Source of the DNA: Eutypella sp. D-1
Lineage: Eukaryota > Ascomycota > Sordariomycetes > Xylariales > Diatrypaceae
Assembly: GCA_023313575.1 (NCBI GenBank)
Contig: JAJTTP010000005.1
Coordinates: 310,001 to 374,000, forward strand
Reading direction: 5' to 3'
Length of the DNA stretch: 64,000 nucleotides
The position numbers were made by a program, and so were the translations under genes. The notes under the pieces were generated by a model. The model was not told where the DNA came from, ran no database searches, and was given only the letters and a program-made list of their open reading frames with translations. Positions 30,537 through 43,152 of this stretch are shown here, in pieces (within the stretch, counting starts at the first letter, position 1; the number at the start of each line of letters is the position of its first letter).

Positions 30537-32398
30537 TTAGACGGCGGAGATCTCCTTGTTCTCGATGTTGACCTTCTCGTCGTCGCTGATCTCGTTGCGC
30601 TCGACGCGGAGCTGCTCGTGGCGCGTGTTGTGGGTCCTCCAGGCGGGAGTGCCGATGTACTTCAGAGAGCCGGGCTTGGTGTCGTCGAACATGTCGATGA
30701 CCTCCTCCAGCCGCTTGTTGGCGGTCTCGGGGAACATGAAGAAAGTGTGGATGAACATCGCAGCGCAGAATACGGCGAACAGCACGTAGGTCTTCCAGGT
30801 GATATTTGCGAACGCCGGCGGCACGAAGTAGGCGAGGGCAAAGTTGAAGGCCCAGTTGGACGACGTCGCGAGGGCCACAGCCTTGCCACGCACGCGCAGA
30901 GGGTACAGCTCCGGCGGGTAGGTCCAAGAGACGGGTCCCCAGGTTGGCGCGTACGAGGCGACGAACAGGTATGTCGAGGCAATGACAGCCTTCGAAGCCG
31001 GGCCTTTGATGACCATCGAGATGGCGGGGGTGCTGAACTCATCTGGCAAGGCGGGACGAGAATAGACGGCGAAGAGGCCAGCGTTGACGCATTGCCACAG
31101 GCACATGAGAAAGGCGCCAACAAGCAGGGTAGGGCGACGGCCCCATCGGTCCATCCAGAGTAGAGCTGGAACGGTCATGACGACGTTGATGATGAACTGG
31201 ATACCGCTGGGCAGGAGCTCATCGCTGCCATCGTCTGCAAGACCGGCCATCGTGAAGATATACGTGATGTAGTACATCTACGACTTGTCAGTTCACTTGC
31301 CTACACAAGTACACGGGGCAGGAGAAGTTTCAAGCACTTACCATGACGTTCATGCCAGTAAGTTGCGACCAAATCTGCGTGAACACACCAATATGGGTAC
31401 GGTTGATCATCTTGGGCCGGAATAATTCCTTCACGGAGACATCGGCGTTCTGACGTTCGAATTCGACGACTTCGCGGATCTCGGCCAGCTCCTTCCTGAC
31501 GAAAGGCGAATTCGGGTCGCCGTGGCCATGGACGAGGGTGAGGACCTCCTTAGTCTCGTCCCAACGATCCTTCTTCGCCAGCCAACGTGGGGATTCCGGC
31601 AGGAACACGAGACCGAAGTACAGGCCGATGGCGGGGATCATTTGCAGTCCCCACGGCAGGCGGAAAGCAGTGCTCCCTTCAATAAAGCTCGAACCGTAGC
31701 AGATGAAGAACATGATGCAAATACCCCAAGTGATGGCCCACTGTTGCATACCGATGAGACGGCCTCGCTTGGATGCGGGTGAGACCTCGGAGATGTAGAC
31801 GGGGACCTGGGCGGAGCAGATACCGACGGAAAAGCCGTTGATAATACGGCCCACAATCAGCATAGGGATGTTCTGGGCGGCGCAAACGAGGACGCAACCA
31901 ACGACCCTGTAATCGGCTTTTGTTAGTCTCCGACACAAGAGAAACTCGACACGAGAAACTCGACAAAAGAATGATCCAAAGCAAGCACAACTACATAACA
32001 ACAGCAATGACCACTTACCAAATCACAGCGCCAATCTGGATCGACGTCTTGCGACCAAATATATCAGACAAGAAACCGGAGACGAGGGCACCAAGCCAGG
32101 AACCACCCGGCATCGAAGCCGTGATGCCTCCTTGAACGTTCTCGTCAGGGCCTAAACATTCTCCTTTCGCATTGAAGTAGGGCTATATGTTTCTCCCAAG
32201 TTAGATCGCGTTAATCCTTTCCATTGCGCCACTCGTCGAAGCAATGGGAGACAGGGTCTCACCTACCGATCGGTTAAACTGGCACCTGTAGGGCTGAGTG
32301 GAGATGATGGCGCTCATCGACGAGATATCGAAGCCGAAAAGAGCGCCACCGATGACGGCGGTGGCCGCGATAACATAGATGTTACCGACTTTCTTCAT
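30537..32398 (-). CDS. MFS monosaccharide (hexose) transporter
   Basis: Plasma-membrane sugar carrier, probably a proton symporter or facilitator. Four exons (32267-32398, 32019-32182, 31342-31906, 30537-31277), introns 31278-31341, 31907-32018 and 32183-32266, give 533 residues, normal for the family. Splices yield FNRSPYFNAKGEC, GAVIWVVGC and GMNVMMYYITY. Visible signatures are GGALFGFDISSMSAI in helix 1, DIFGRKTSIQIG (loop 2-3), GRIINGFSVGICS, PESPRWLAKKDR after helix 6, QLTGMNVMMYYITYIF in helix 7, DRWGRRPTLL (loop 8-9), PPELYPLRVRGKA (loop 10-11) and FPETANKRLEEV after helix 12. A charged cytoplasmic tail ends the protein. Substrate within hexoses or pentoses cannot be told from sequence. 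Confidence 0.93.
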
Positions 32399-35309
32399 TG
32401 TTGTTGTACGCCTCTCTTAGGGCTACATGTAATAGGATAGGTTTGGTATAAGACTTTGGTGGGCAAGTCTAGGGTAGGCGAAGAAAGCAAAAAAAGAGGA
32501 AGAGAAAATTGGAATATGGGGGGGTGAGATGAGGGTCGATCTCTTTATATTCAGGCCGACTCGGGGAAATATTCCACTGCAAGGTGAGTGTGAATCTCTC
32601 TCTTTACGGAAGCAGAATGAGGTACGATAGGGTACTTGGACAGGGGTCAATGTAATGTATGTACCTGGTTCATGTACCTGGTAACGGAAGACGGATATCA
32701 CCTCTGTGTATTACTTCTATTGTATTGTGTATTGTTGAATGTACCAATAGGAATAACATGTACCTCTGGCTACCGCCCGCACCGTACATACGATCCGGGT
32801 CGTGCCCAGTTGCCCCAGATGGTAAATAATCGTGGTAAGGAGGTCCCACCCGCAAACTAGGTACCTCCATACCACCACACCTGCTTTTCGGAGCCTACTA
32901 ATTATTTGCAGTACATAGTTCCCCTAACCCTTACCCATTTTAGGCCCATTCTGTCATTATGTCCTATTATACCGATTTACGTCGAAGCAGATGAATCCTC
33001 AAGACTCATAAGACCTCCTAAGAATTTCAAGACGAAAAGGTGCTTAATGGGGATACATGAGCTACCTATAGTGACCCACGGAGTCACTACAATGGCACAA
33101 TGGCACAATGGCATGTACAGAGGTCCTCCAGCTTCCGCGCGCGTGGCACCTTCTCCGGCTGCGCTACCAGGTTGGGTTTGATGTGGGGAAGCTCCATCTG
33201 GGGTAGGCTGTATGTACCTCCCTATAATGTAAGTACCCTAGGCATGTGATATACTTACGCGGGCTAGGTCCAACGGGTTAGTTCCATGTTAGTATCCATG
33301 GATTGTCTTGTATCCATCGCCTTTCGTTCAATTCACCACCGGAATAACACTACCACGAAGCCGTTGAATCGGTTAGACAAACCACGTCCGGGTTATCGTA
33401 GACCGCCATATTAACGCTATACCTATAGGTACTCGTAGTGTTGTCGTAGTGTTGTGATGATAATCGCGGGATATGCTACGCGGAGGATCGTTTGTGTTAC
33501 CCAGACCGTCAGACATACTTGACGACATCGCTTAAAATTGAGGCCTACATGACCATAGCTCACCACGCTTGTGGTCTTGCATGGCGTCAATTGGCCCGAG
33601 TAGGGCCTTTTTTTTCGAGCTGACAGCCCCCTCCTAGACGGAAAAGCAAACAGATGTAACCATAACTACCAAAACCACCGGGCACACGTGTATGCACTGT
33701 GGCCTTGTCTTCCAGTCAGCCAGTTGCCAGCCAACCAGTGCGGTAGCCGATAGGGGTTCAGCATTGTACAGTACAGTACGCATAGGGAAAACTCTGGAGA
33801 TCACGCGCATGAGGAAGGAGGGCAGCAAGGGCAAGCAAGGTCAGCTCGAGGAATCGAATGGGTAAGCTGAAAAAAGAACGGAAAAAAAATAAGGAGCTCG
33901 TACATAGCACCCCTTAACGGACATCTACGATCCTGGGGAATAATGGGCTGATTGAAGAACTACCCGTGGTTGGGCCATCCCGGAAGCCAACCAACCTCGA
34001 AGCATCCAGGGATGGTGATTCAGCTTGAGACCTACACTATTACGTATGATATACATAAAACACATATAACTATCCAATATGCGTCCAGGCTGCCAGGACA
34101 CTTTTCTTTTTTGTCCATGGTGCGTAAGTGGGTGAAGAAATGTAACGTGCGCTACTGGGACCGAGCCAGCCAGTTCAAACTATACTATATACTGCTAAAG
34201 TTGAAGGCATCGTGATGTAGGGGGCTGTCCATTATACTAGTATGTAAGCATGTCTCGCTTGCTCGCCTAAAAAGGCGCCGTCCCCGACCTAACGAAGAAG
34301 TCCTCCCGGATCCGTCGCGCGAAGCCTACCCTATTTCCCTGCCAACATACTTACCGAGCTTACTTAAATACTTACCTACAATTACTTGTGCCAGTTGGAA
34401 GGGAAACTTAAAATAGAGGAGCGGGAGGCGCCACATAGCTGCTAAAAACGGTCTGCAACCGGTGAACCTTCTTTGTTTTCGGGATCAGCTTGTTAAAAGC
34501 GTGACAGGAAACTAGGCAGATGGGATAGAGCAGAGTGGCTGCCACGAGCCCTGACAGAATGAGTGAAAAGGTCCTAGACGAGTTCGTCAAGACATATTTC
34601 TATGGGCATTGTGTCTTCGTCGTCTGGTTGGTCAGGTTATAACCTTGTGTCTGAGACGATCCAGAACAAGGCCCCAACTGCGCTGATCGACAACATACGA
34701 GCAAGACCTCGGCGGCCTATCTTGCCAATCTGGGGAAAGGGTTGCTCATCCCCACTGCGGTCCAATCGCAGATGGAGAAAAAAGCGAAAACTCGATCAGC
34801 AGCCTTTTAGCGGCTAGCTAGAGTAGCCGTCTCCCTAACGATGTCCGATCTGCTTAGTTCAGCTCAGCCAATAGTGGTCCCATTGTAGACCAACGTTTGC
34901 GGCAAAGCTGAGAAATACGAAGAGGAAGACAGGGCGAGAAAAAAAAAGATTACTTTACCCGTGATATTAACAGTTTCGTTTTTTTAATTTTTCTTCTTTT
35001 AAGGAGTGTTTTCGAGCATAATTAGGGCCATACTTATGGGTTAAAAGTAGGGGGAATTATAATCCGACCCGAACCGTTTTTAAGCATAAGCTATAAGTTA
35101 TTATATTAATTTTGCTAGTGGGTTATAATAATTATATTAACTATATAATTAATAAAATATTTTAAAACGGTTAATAAATACCTACTTTAATAAAATCACT
35201 TATATAAGTGATTATTTTTATTAAACCATTTATTAACATTATTATTATTATATTTATTAAGTAGCTATTATTATAACTATTATTATAACCACCATTATAA
35301 TTATTATAA
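32399..35309. other. Intergenic segment grading into AT-rich block
   Basis: It contains the transporter promoter and then unassigned sequence. Base composition changes abruptly near 34970 from balanced to very AT-rich. Short frames at 34408-34590 (-) and 34602-34817 (+) have no recognisable features. From about 35220 the DNA is a TTATTA/ACCATTATAA-like simple sequence that served as insertion target for the retroelement. Confidence 0.4.
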
Positions 35310-35314
35310 TTATT

Positions 35315-35742
35315 TATAACGGCCGGTTTATTGTTAATTAATAATTTAATTAAGGGGTTTATATTAATAAAAGTGTTAAAGGTTTTAAGTAATAAATAAT
35401 TACGTTTAATAATAATAATAAAAAAAGTGCTTTAAATAATTAAATTATATTATAAACTAATAAGCTTAAAAATTATTTAAAAAAAGGTAATAAACGTAAT
35501 TATATATTATTTATATTTTTTATTCTTAATATTAAAATATATAATTATTATTAAATTATTAAAATCGTATTTAAATATAATAATTTAATATCGTTAAAAT
35601 TATTACCGATTTAACCGATTTTTTTTAATCGTATAATGTATATAACTTATTTTAATATAGTTATTTTTTTTTAAATTTAAATTAAGGATTTTCTTTTATT
35701 ATATTAGCTTTATTCGGTTTAATAGCCCGACCGGTTATAACA
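35315..35742 (-). repeat. LTR 1 (left LTR of element 1)
   Basis: 428 bp, from TATAACGGCCGG (a decayed TGTAACGG end) to CCGGTTATAACA. It is heavily AT-shifted and matches the other five LTR copies throughout. In the element's minus orientation this is the 3' LTR. Confidence 0.9.
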
Positions 35743-38439
35743 CGATCTTTCTTTTTAAGGTTTTATTTTTAAAACCTGTTCCGTTTTTTTTTACATCTTT
35801 TAATAAGTTTTTTTTCTTTTTTTTTTTACGTTTTTTTTAATTATATTTAATCGTATATTTAAACGTATTAAACCTTTTATAAAAATTACGTAATGTAATT
35901 TTTTTTAACTACCGTATTATTTATTAATTTTTTCGATATAGCTTTTTATTTTTATTATAAACGTTATTATTTTAAATATAAAGTTTCGGAATCGGACTTT
36001 TTTTATTACTTTTTTTATATTTAAAAAAACCAGCCTCGGTATAACGTTTTTAATTTTATTACCGAACAGCTTTTTAAAATATTCTTTTAATATTATAAAT
36101 TAAAAATAAAATTTAAAAAAATTATAAAAGTTAAAAAATGTATAAAAGCATATATTTAACGTATTTAAAAATAAAGAAAAATATAGTATAAAAAATAATA
36201 AAAACGGTTTTTTATAATATTAATAATTTAAAAGATTTAAAAAAATTAAAAACGGAAAAACGTCGGGTAAAAAATATATATTTTATAAGGTTTATTAAAA
36301 CGTCGGTAAATCTTAAAGTTATTCCGGAATTTAATTAGTTTAAAATAAATATATAAAGTAATTTTAATTAAAATATTATTTTTATTAACGTTTCCGTTGG
36401 TATTAATAAAAACTTTTTAAAAAACGTTAAACGTTTATTAAATAATTAATAAGTTTTTATATATTTTCGAAATTATTATATTTTCTTTTTAATTTTATAT
36501 TTTATTTATCCATTTTTTATTTATACGTTTAAAAAATTTTTTATTTCGTATTTATTTATTTTATTTTTATAATATTTATATTTATTACGTCCTTAAGTAA
36601 AAAGATATAAAAAATTAAATGAATTTTAATTTCAGATAATAAATTTAATTCGTAATTATTTTTTAATATTTTTTAATAATTAAATACGGTCCGATATATT
36701 TATAATCGAATTTTTTTTAAGTTATTTTATTATAATATTTTTTATAACTAAATAAATTATATCTTTTTTTAAAAAAGTTAATTTTTTTAACTTTTTTTAA
36801 TTATAATACTTATTTATTTATTAACGTATAAATTTAAGTTTTATTTTTATTTTTTTATATAATTATTTAAATTATTCCGATATTAATATAACTTTAATAT
36901 TATCTGGTTTTTTTTATAAACGTTTTAATAAACGTCCGGGGTAAATCCGAAATTAATATTAATAAATATTATTTATATATTTTTATAATAAACCGTATTA
37001 TAAGTTAATTATATAATAAGTAATTATTTTATTTAGTTATTTTGTTTATAATTAATATATTATCGAAAATAGGTTTTTAATTTTATTATAAAGTTTTATT
37101 AAAATTTCGATATAAATATTATTCCTTTATTAAAGATAATTTCGAATATAAAGTTATATATTATTATAATATATTATAAAAAGATATATATTATTTACTT
37201 TATATCAGTATTTTCGTTATATAAAATAAAATAAAAAAACTTTATAAATTAATTAACGATTACGAATATACTATTATAACCGTTACGTATTATTAAATCT
37301 TTTAATATCGGTAATTTAATAATAAAATTAAATATAATAAATTTTTATAATTATTTATTAATTAATAATAATTATAATTTTCCGTAAAATTTATATCGTT
37401 TTATTTTAATTTTTCCGTATATATTATATCGTTATCGTATTTATTATATTATTAATTTTATTTTATTAAATACTTAAATCCGTTATAATCGTTTAAAAAT
37501 TTTATAACTTTTTAAATATCCGTATAAAAAATGTTTATAAATTCTTTATATTAATTATTTTTATAATTTTTATAATATTTATAACGTTTTTATTTATTTT
37601 TTTATTAATAATTCGTTATTATATTATTCGATTTATTTATATAAATTATTTTAAATAATTTTAATAATAATAATTTATTGTTATTTTAAATATCCTTTTA
37701 ACGTTAATCGGAATACCGCGTATTTAATTAATATATATTCTTTTTATAAATAATAATATAATCGAATTCCGTAAAATACTTAATATATTATAACTGTTTT
37801 CCGTTAAAGGTTTAAGTAATAAAGAAATATATAATATTTTTATAATCGGTATAAACTTAAATTTAATGCATATCTTTTATAAATTAATATTTAAATTTTT
37901 TAAATACGTTAATAATAATAAAAAAGTTTTTATCGTAAATTAAATAATTAAATTCGGTTTTAATAAATTTATAAAAATAAAATACGATAAAGTATAATTT
38001 TTTTTTATCTTATTATTTAATTTATATTTCGAAAACATAATTTAAAACGTTAGTTTTTAACTTAATAAGTTTTTTAAAATCGTATATAATAAGTATTAAT
38101 TTGTTAATAATAATGTTTTTTAATTTTTTAAAAAGTTTATTTATTTTATTAATTTATATAAACCGTTTATTTTTTTATTAATTCCGTAAAAAATGTTATA
38201 ATATGTTTAAATCGTTATATAAATTTCCGATAATAATTTATTAAGCCGAAAAAAGTTTATATTTGTTTTATATTAATAAATATTTTCCAGTTTTTAATAA
38301 TCGCAATTCTTTTAAGATTTATTTTAATATATTCGGGGGTAATAATATATCCAAGGAATTCCATTTTTTATATATAAAATATACTTTTTTCGGGTTTTAT
38401 TAATAAGTTAACGTTTTATAATATTTATAATATTATATA

Positions 38440-38530
38440 TATATACTTTTTATATTATTTTTTTAAATTTAAATAAATAAGGATATTATTAAAATAATAA
38501 ATAATAAAAATATTAAAATATTTTTATAAA
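38440..38530 (-). pseudogene. Decayed reverse-transcriptase core, element 1
   Basis: Minus-strand translation shows KYFNIFIIYYFNNILIYLNL-like residues, aligning with the RT active-site block of Ty3/gypsy pol. The two catalytic aspartates of the YxDD motif read Asn-Asn (GAT to AAT type changes), as expected from G-to-A decay. Stops lie on both sides. It marks the RT position and the element's direction. Confidence 0.65.
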
Positions 38531-39138
38531 ATATAATTAATTATGCGTTAAAATAATATTAATTCGTTAATTAATTTAAAAAGTATAATTAAATATTTAA
38601 ATATATTATATTGTATTTTAAAAGTTATTTTTTATTCGTTTCCGGGTTTAATTTTAATATAATAATATTTATTTTTATGGTTTAAAGTAATAAATTATTT
38701 AATTCCGTATAAACGGTTTTTTATTTCCGTAATAAATAATAACGGTATCCGGATTTTTATAATAATTTTATTTAATTATTAATAATCGATTATTAATTAT
38801 AATTTGCTGTTTTTTTTAATATAAATATAATTAAATATCCGGTTAATAATTTTAATTATTAAATATATTTTGTTATTAATTTATTTTTAAGGTTATAAAT
38901 TTTATAAAATCGTAACGTTCTTTTTTTATTAAAATAATTTCGTAATTTTATTTATTATATTATAATAATCCTTTTTTAAATTTTTCGTAAAATATTTTAT
39001 TATATTAATAATATTATAATAATATAATCGTTTTTTTTTAAAATGTTATTAAAAAATAAAATCGTTATCGGATAAATGCGATAATTCGTTTAATCCTTTT
39101 TTTATATTTTTTATTTTTAATTCGTTATATTTTTTTAA

Positions 39139-39577
39139 TGTAACGGCTGGTTTATTCCTAACTATTAGTCCAATCGAGGGGTTTATATTAACAGGAGTGT
39201 TAAGGTTTTAAGCAATAAATAATCACGTTTAATAATAATAAAAAAAAAGGTGCTTTAAGTAACTAAGTTATATTATAAACTGGTAAATTTAAAAATTATT
39301 TAAAAAAAAGGTAATAAACGTAACTATATATTATTTTATATCTTTTATTCTTAATATTAAAATGTATAATTATTATTAAATCGTTAAAATAATTAGCTAT
39401 TTTAATTATCCTGGATTATTAAGATAACTAATTATCCTGGTTATCTTTTTTATTACGTAATTTAAATATAATTAACTTATTATGGCTGGGTTTTTTTAAA
39501 AGCTTTATTTTTTCGAATAAGATTATGATTTATTATTAGCCTTATTTAGCCTTTTATAACCTGACCAGGTTATAACA
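39139..39577 (-). repeat. LTR 2 (left LTR of element 2)
   Basis: 439 bp, TGTAACGGCTGG...GGTTATAACA. Partly AT-shifted: its first 80 bases still keep GTCCAATCGAGGGG, unlike LTR 1. It contains a short extra copy of an AATTATCCTGG motif near 39396-39445 not seen in the other LTRs. Confidence 0.9.
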
Positions 39578-40379
39578 TAATCTTTTTTTTTCCAGGGTTT
39601 TTATCCTTAAAACCAATTCTCCCGTTTTTATTATTATAAGTATTTTTTCTTTTTTTTTTATTTCGTTTTATTTTTTATTATATCCGGTCGTATTAATAAA
39701 TTAATTTTTTAACGCGTAAAACTTTTATTTTAACGTAAAACTTTTTAACGCGATTTTTTTCTTCCGGCAGTTTTATTATTTAACCCGATTAATATAGCTT
39801 TTTATTTTTATTATAAACGCCGTTAACTCGAATATAAGGTTTTTAATTCGGATTTTTTTTATTATTTATTATATATTTATTATAACCGGAGTTAATATAA
39901 CGTATTTAAGCTTAATCCGGAGCAATTATAAAAAGTTATATCTTAATATCGAAAACTGGAGTTAAAACTTAAAGCTGTAAAAAAAAAAGCTAATATAATT
40001 AATATAAAACTCCGTTATTTTCGTTATTAAAAGCATATATGATATAAGAAAATAATAAAGGCGGTTTTTTATGGTATCGATAATTTAAAAAAATTAAAAA
40101 AGTTAAAGGCGAAAAAGCGTCGGGCGGAAAATACGTATTTTACGGGGTTTATTAAAATATTAATAAATTTTAAGGTTATTCCGGATTTTAATTAATTTAA
40201 AATAAATATATCGGGTAATTTTAATTAAAATGTTATTTTTATTAACGTTTCCGTTAACGTTAATGAAAATTTTTTAAAAAGCGTTAAACGTTTATTAAAT
40301 AATTAACGGGTTTTTATATATTTTCGAAATTATTATATCTTTTCCATTTAATTTTATATTTTATTTGTCCATTTTCTAT

Positions 40380-40643
40380 TTATATATTTAAGATTTTCTT
40401 TATTTCGTATTTATTTATTTTTATTTCGATATTATTTCGTCTTATTTTTATAACGTTTATATTTATTACGTTTTTAAATAAAGAAATATAAAAAATTAAA
40501 TAAATTTTAATTTTTAATAATAAGTCCAGTTCGTAATTACTTTTTAATATTTTTTTAATAACTAAATACGGTCCGATATATTTATAATTAAATTTTTTAC
40601 TGGGTCGTTTTATTATAATGTTTTTTATGGTTAAATAAACCAT
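40380..40643 (-). pseudogene. Integrase C-terminal fragment of element 2 pol
   Basis: An 87-codon frame with KNIIIKRPSKKFNYKYIGPY, then ELDLLLKIKIYLIFYISLFK and finally NKYEIKKILNI. It matches the end of Ty3/gypsy integrases (the block before the chromodomain). Downstream on the same strand (about 40270-40380), after a stop, KYKIKWKRYNNFENI and KPVNYL match a decayed chromodomain. This places the element among chromoviruses. Lys/Ile/Asn enrichment fits G-to-A and C-to-T decay. Not an active gene. Confidence 0.75.
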
Positions 40644-42469
40644 ATCTTTTTCCGAAAAAATTAATTTTTTTAACCTTTTTTAATTATAATATCGGCTTAT
40701 TTATTAACGTATAAATTTAAGTTTTTCCTTTATTTTTTTATATAATTATTTAAATCGTTTTAATATTAATATAGCTTTAATATTATCCGGTCCTTTTTTA
40801 TAAACATTTTAATAAACGTTTAAAATAAATCCGAAATTAGCGTTAATAAATATTATTTATATACTTTTATAATAAGTTATATTATAAACTAATTATGTAA
40901 TAAATAACCATTTAATTTAATTATTTTACTTATAATTAATATATTATCGAAAATAAGTTTTTAATATTTAATTAGTTCGTTTTATTTATCCGTTTATTTA
41001 AAGTTTAAAAGCTATTATAAATTTAAGGTTTAATTTTAATTTTATTATAAAACTTTATTAAAATTTCGATATAAATATCGTTCCTTTATCGGAGATAATT
41101 TCGAATAAAAGGCTGTATATTATTATAATATATTATAAAAAGATATATATTATTTATTTTATATCGGTATCCTCGTTATATAAAATAAAATAAAAAAACT
41201 TTATAAATCGGTTAACGATTACGAATATATTGTTATAACCGTTACGTATTATTAAATTTTTTAATATCGGTAATTTAATAATAAAATTAAATATAATAAA
41301 CTTTTATAATTATTTATTAATTAATAATAATTATAATTCTCCGTAAAGTTTATATCGTTTTATTTTAATTTTTCCGTATATGTTATATCGTTATCGTATT
41401 TATTATATTACTGATTTTATTTTATTAAATACATAAATCCGTTATAATCGTTTAAAAATTTTATAGTTTTTTAAATATCCGTATAAAAGATATTCGTAAA
41501 TCTTTTATATTAATTATTCTTACAGTTCTTATAATATTTATAACTTTTTTATTTATTTCTTTATTAATAATTTATTATTATGTTATTCGATTTATTTATA
41601 TAAGTTATTTTAAATAATTTTAATAATAGCAATTTATCGTTATTCCAGGTATTCTTTTAACGTTTATCGGAATACTGCGTGTTTAATTAATATATATTTC
41701 TTTTCCATAACAGGTTATTTACTGATAATATTTATTTATCCGTTTTTTAATTTTTTTTTATAAATAATAATATAATCGAATTCCGTAAAATATTCGGCGT
41801 ATCGTAACTGTTTTCCGTTAAAGGTTTAAATAATAAAAAAATATGTAATATTTTTATAATCGGTATAAACTTTAATTTAATACATATTTTTTATAAAATA
41901 ATGTTTAAATTTCTTAAATACGTTAATAATAATAAAAGATTCTTTATTATAAATCGGATAATTAAATTTTATTTTAATAAGTTTATAAAAATAAAATACG
42001 ATAAAGTATAATTTTCTTTCTTTATTTCGTTATTTAATTTATGCTCCGAAAACGTAATCCGAAACGTTAATCTTTAACTTAACGGGTTTTTTAAAATTAT
42101 ATATAATAAATATTAATTTATTAATAATAACGTTTTTTAATTTTTTAAAAGATTTATTTATTTTATTAATTTATATAAACCGTTTATCTTTTTTTATTAA
42201 TTCCGTAAAAAGTGTTATAATATATTTAAATCGTTATATAAATTTCCGATAATAATTTATTAAGCCGAAAAAGGCCTATATTTCTTTTATATTAATAAGT
42301 ATTTTCTAATTTTTAATAATTACGATTTTTTTAAAGTTTATTTTAATATATTCGGGGGTAATAATATATCCGAGGAATTCCATTTCTTATATATAAAATA
42401 TATTTTTTTCGGGTTTTATTAATAAGTTAATATTTTATAATATTTATAATACTTTATGTATATATTTTT

Positions 42470-42560
42470 TATATTATTTTTTTAATTTTAAATAAATAAA
42501 AATATCGTTAAAATAATAAATAATAAAAATATTAAAATATTTTCGTAATACGTGGTTAAT
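42470..42560 (-). pseudogene. Decayed reverse-transcriptase core, element 2
   Basis: The minus strand reads HVLRKYFNIFIIYYFNDIFI, the same block as in element 1. Here the second aspartate of the active-site pair is kept while the first is Asn, so the two copies decayed partly independently. Confidence 0.65.
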
Positions 42561-42720
42561 TATGCGTTAAAACGATGTTAATACGTTAATTAATCCGAAA
42601 AGCATAACTAAATATTTAAATAAGCCGTATTTCGTTTTAAAGGCTATTTTTTATTTATTTCCGGGTTTAATTTTAATATAATAATATTTATTTTTAAGGT
42701 TTAAAGTGGTAAATTATTTA

Positions 42721-43152
42721 TGTGACGGCTGGTCTATTCCTAACTATTAGTCCAGTCGAGGGGTCTATATTAGCAGGAGTGCTGGGGTTTTGAGCAATAA
42801 GTAGTTACGTCTGGTGATAGCAAAGAGAAGGGTGTTTTAAGTAACCAAGTTATATTGCAAGCTAGTAAGCTTAGAGACTATTTAAGAGAGAGGTAATGAG
42901 CGTAACTATATACTATTTATATCCTTTGTTCCTGACACTGGAATGTATAGTTGCTGTTGGATCGTTGGGATCGTATTCGAGTATAGCGATCCAACATCGT
43001 TAGGATTATTACCGATCCAACCGATCCTTCCTGGTCGTGTGGCGTATGTGGCTTACCTTAGTGTGGCTGTCTTTTTCTTCAGAACTGGAGTCAGGGATCT
43101 TTTCTTATTGTGTTTAGCCCCATTAGGCCCAATGGCCCAACCGGTCATAACA
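42721..43152 (-). mobile_element. Solo LTR 3, least decayed copy, inside element 2
   Basis: 432 bp, TGTGACGGCTGG...CGGTCATAACA, with target-site duplication ATTTA at 42716-42720 and 43153-43157. Element 1 has the uninterrupted site AAATTATTTAATTCCG near 38690-38706. Its base composition is far less AT-rich than both flanks, so it carries little RIP damage. An open frame at 42943-43158 (+) is an accident of this composition, not a gene. Confidence 0.9.
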
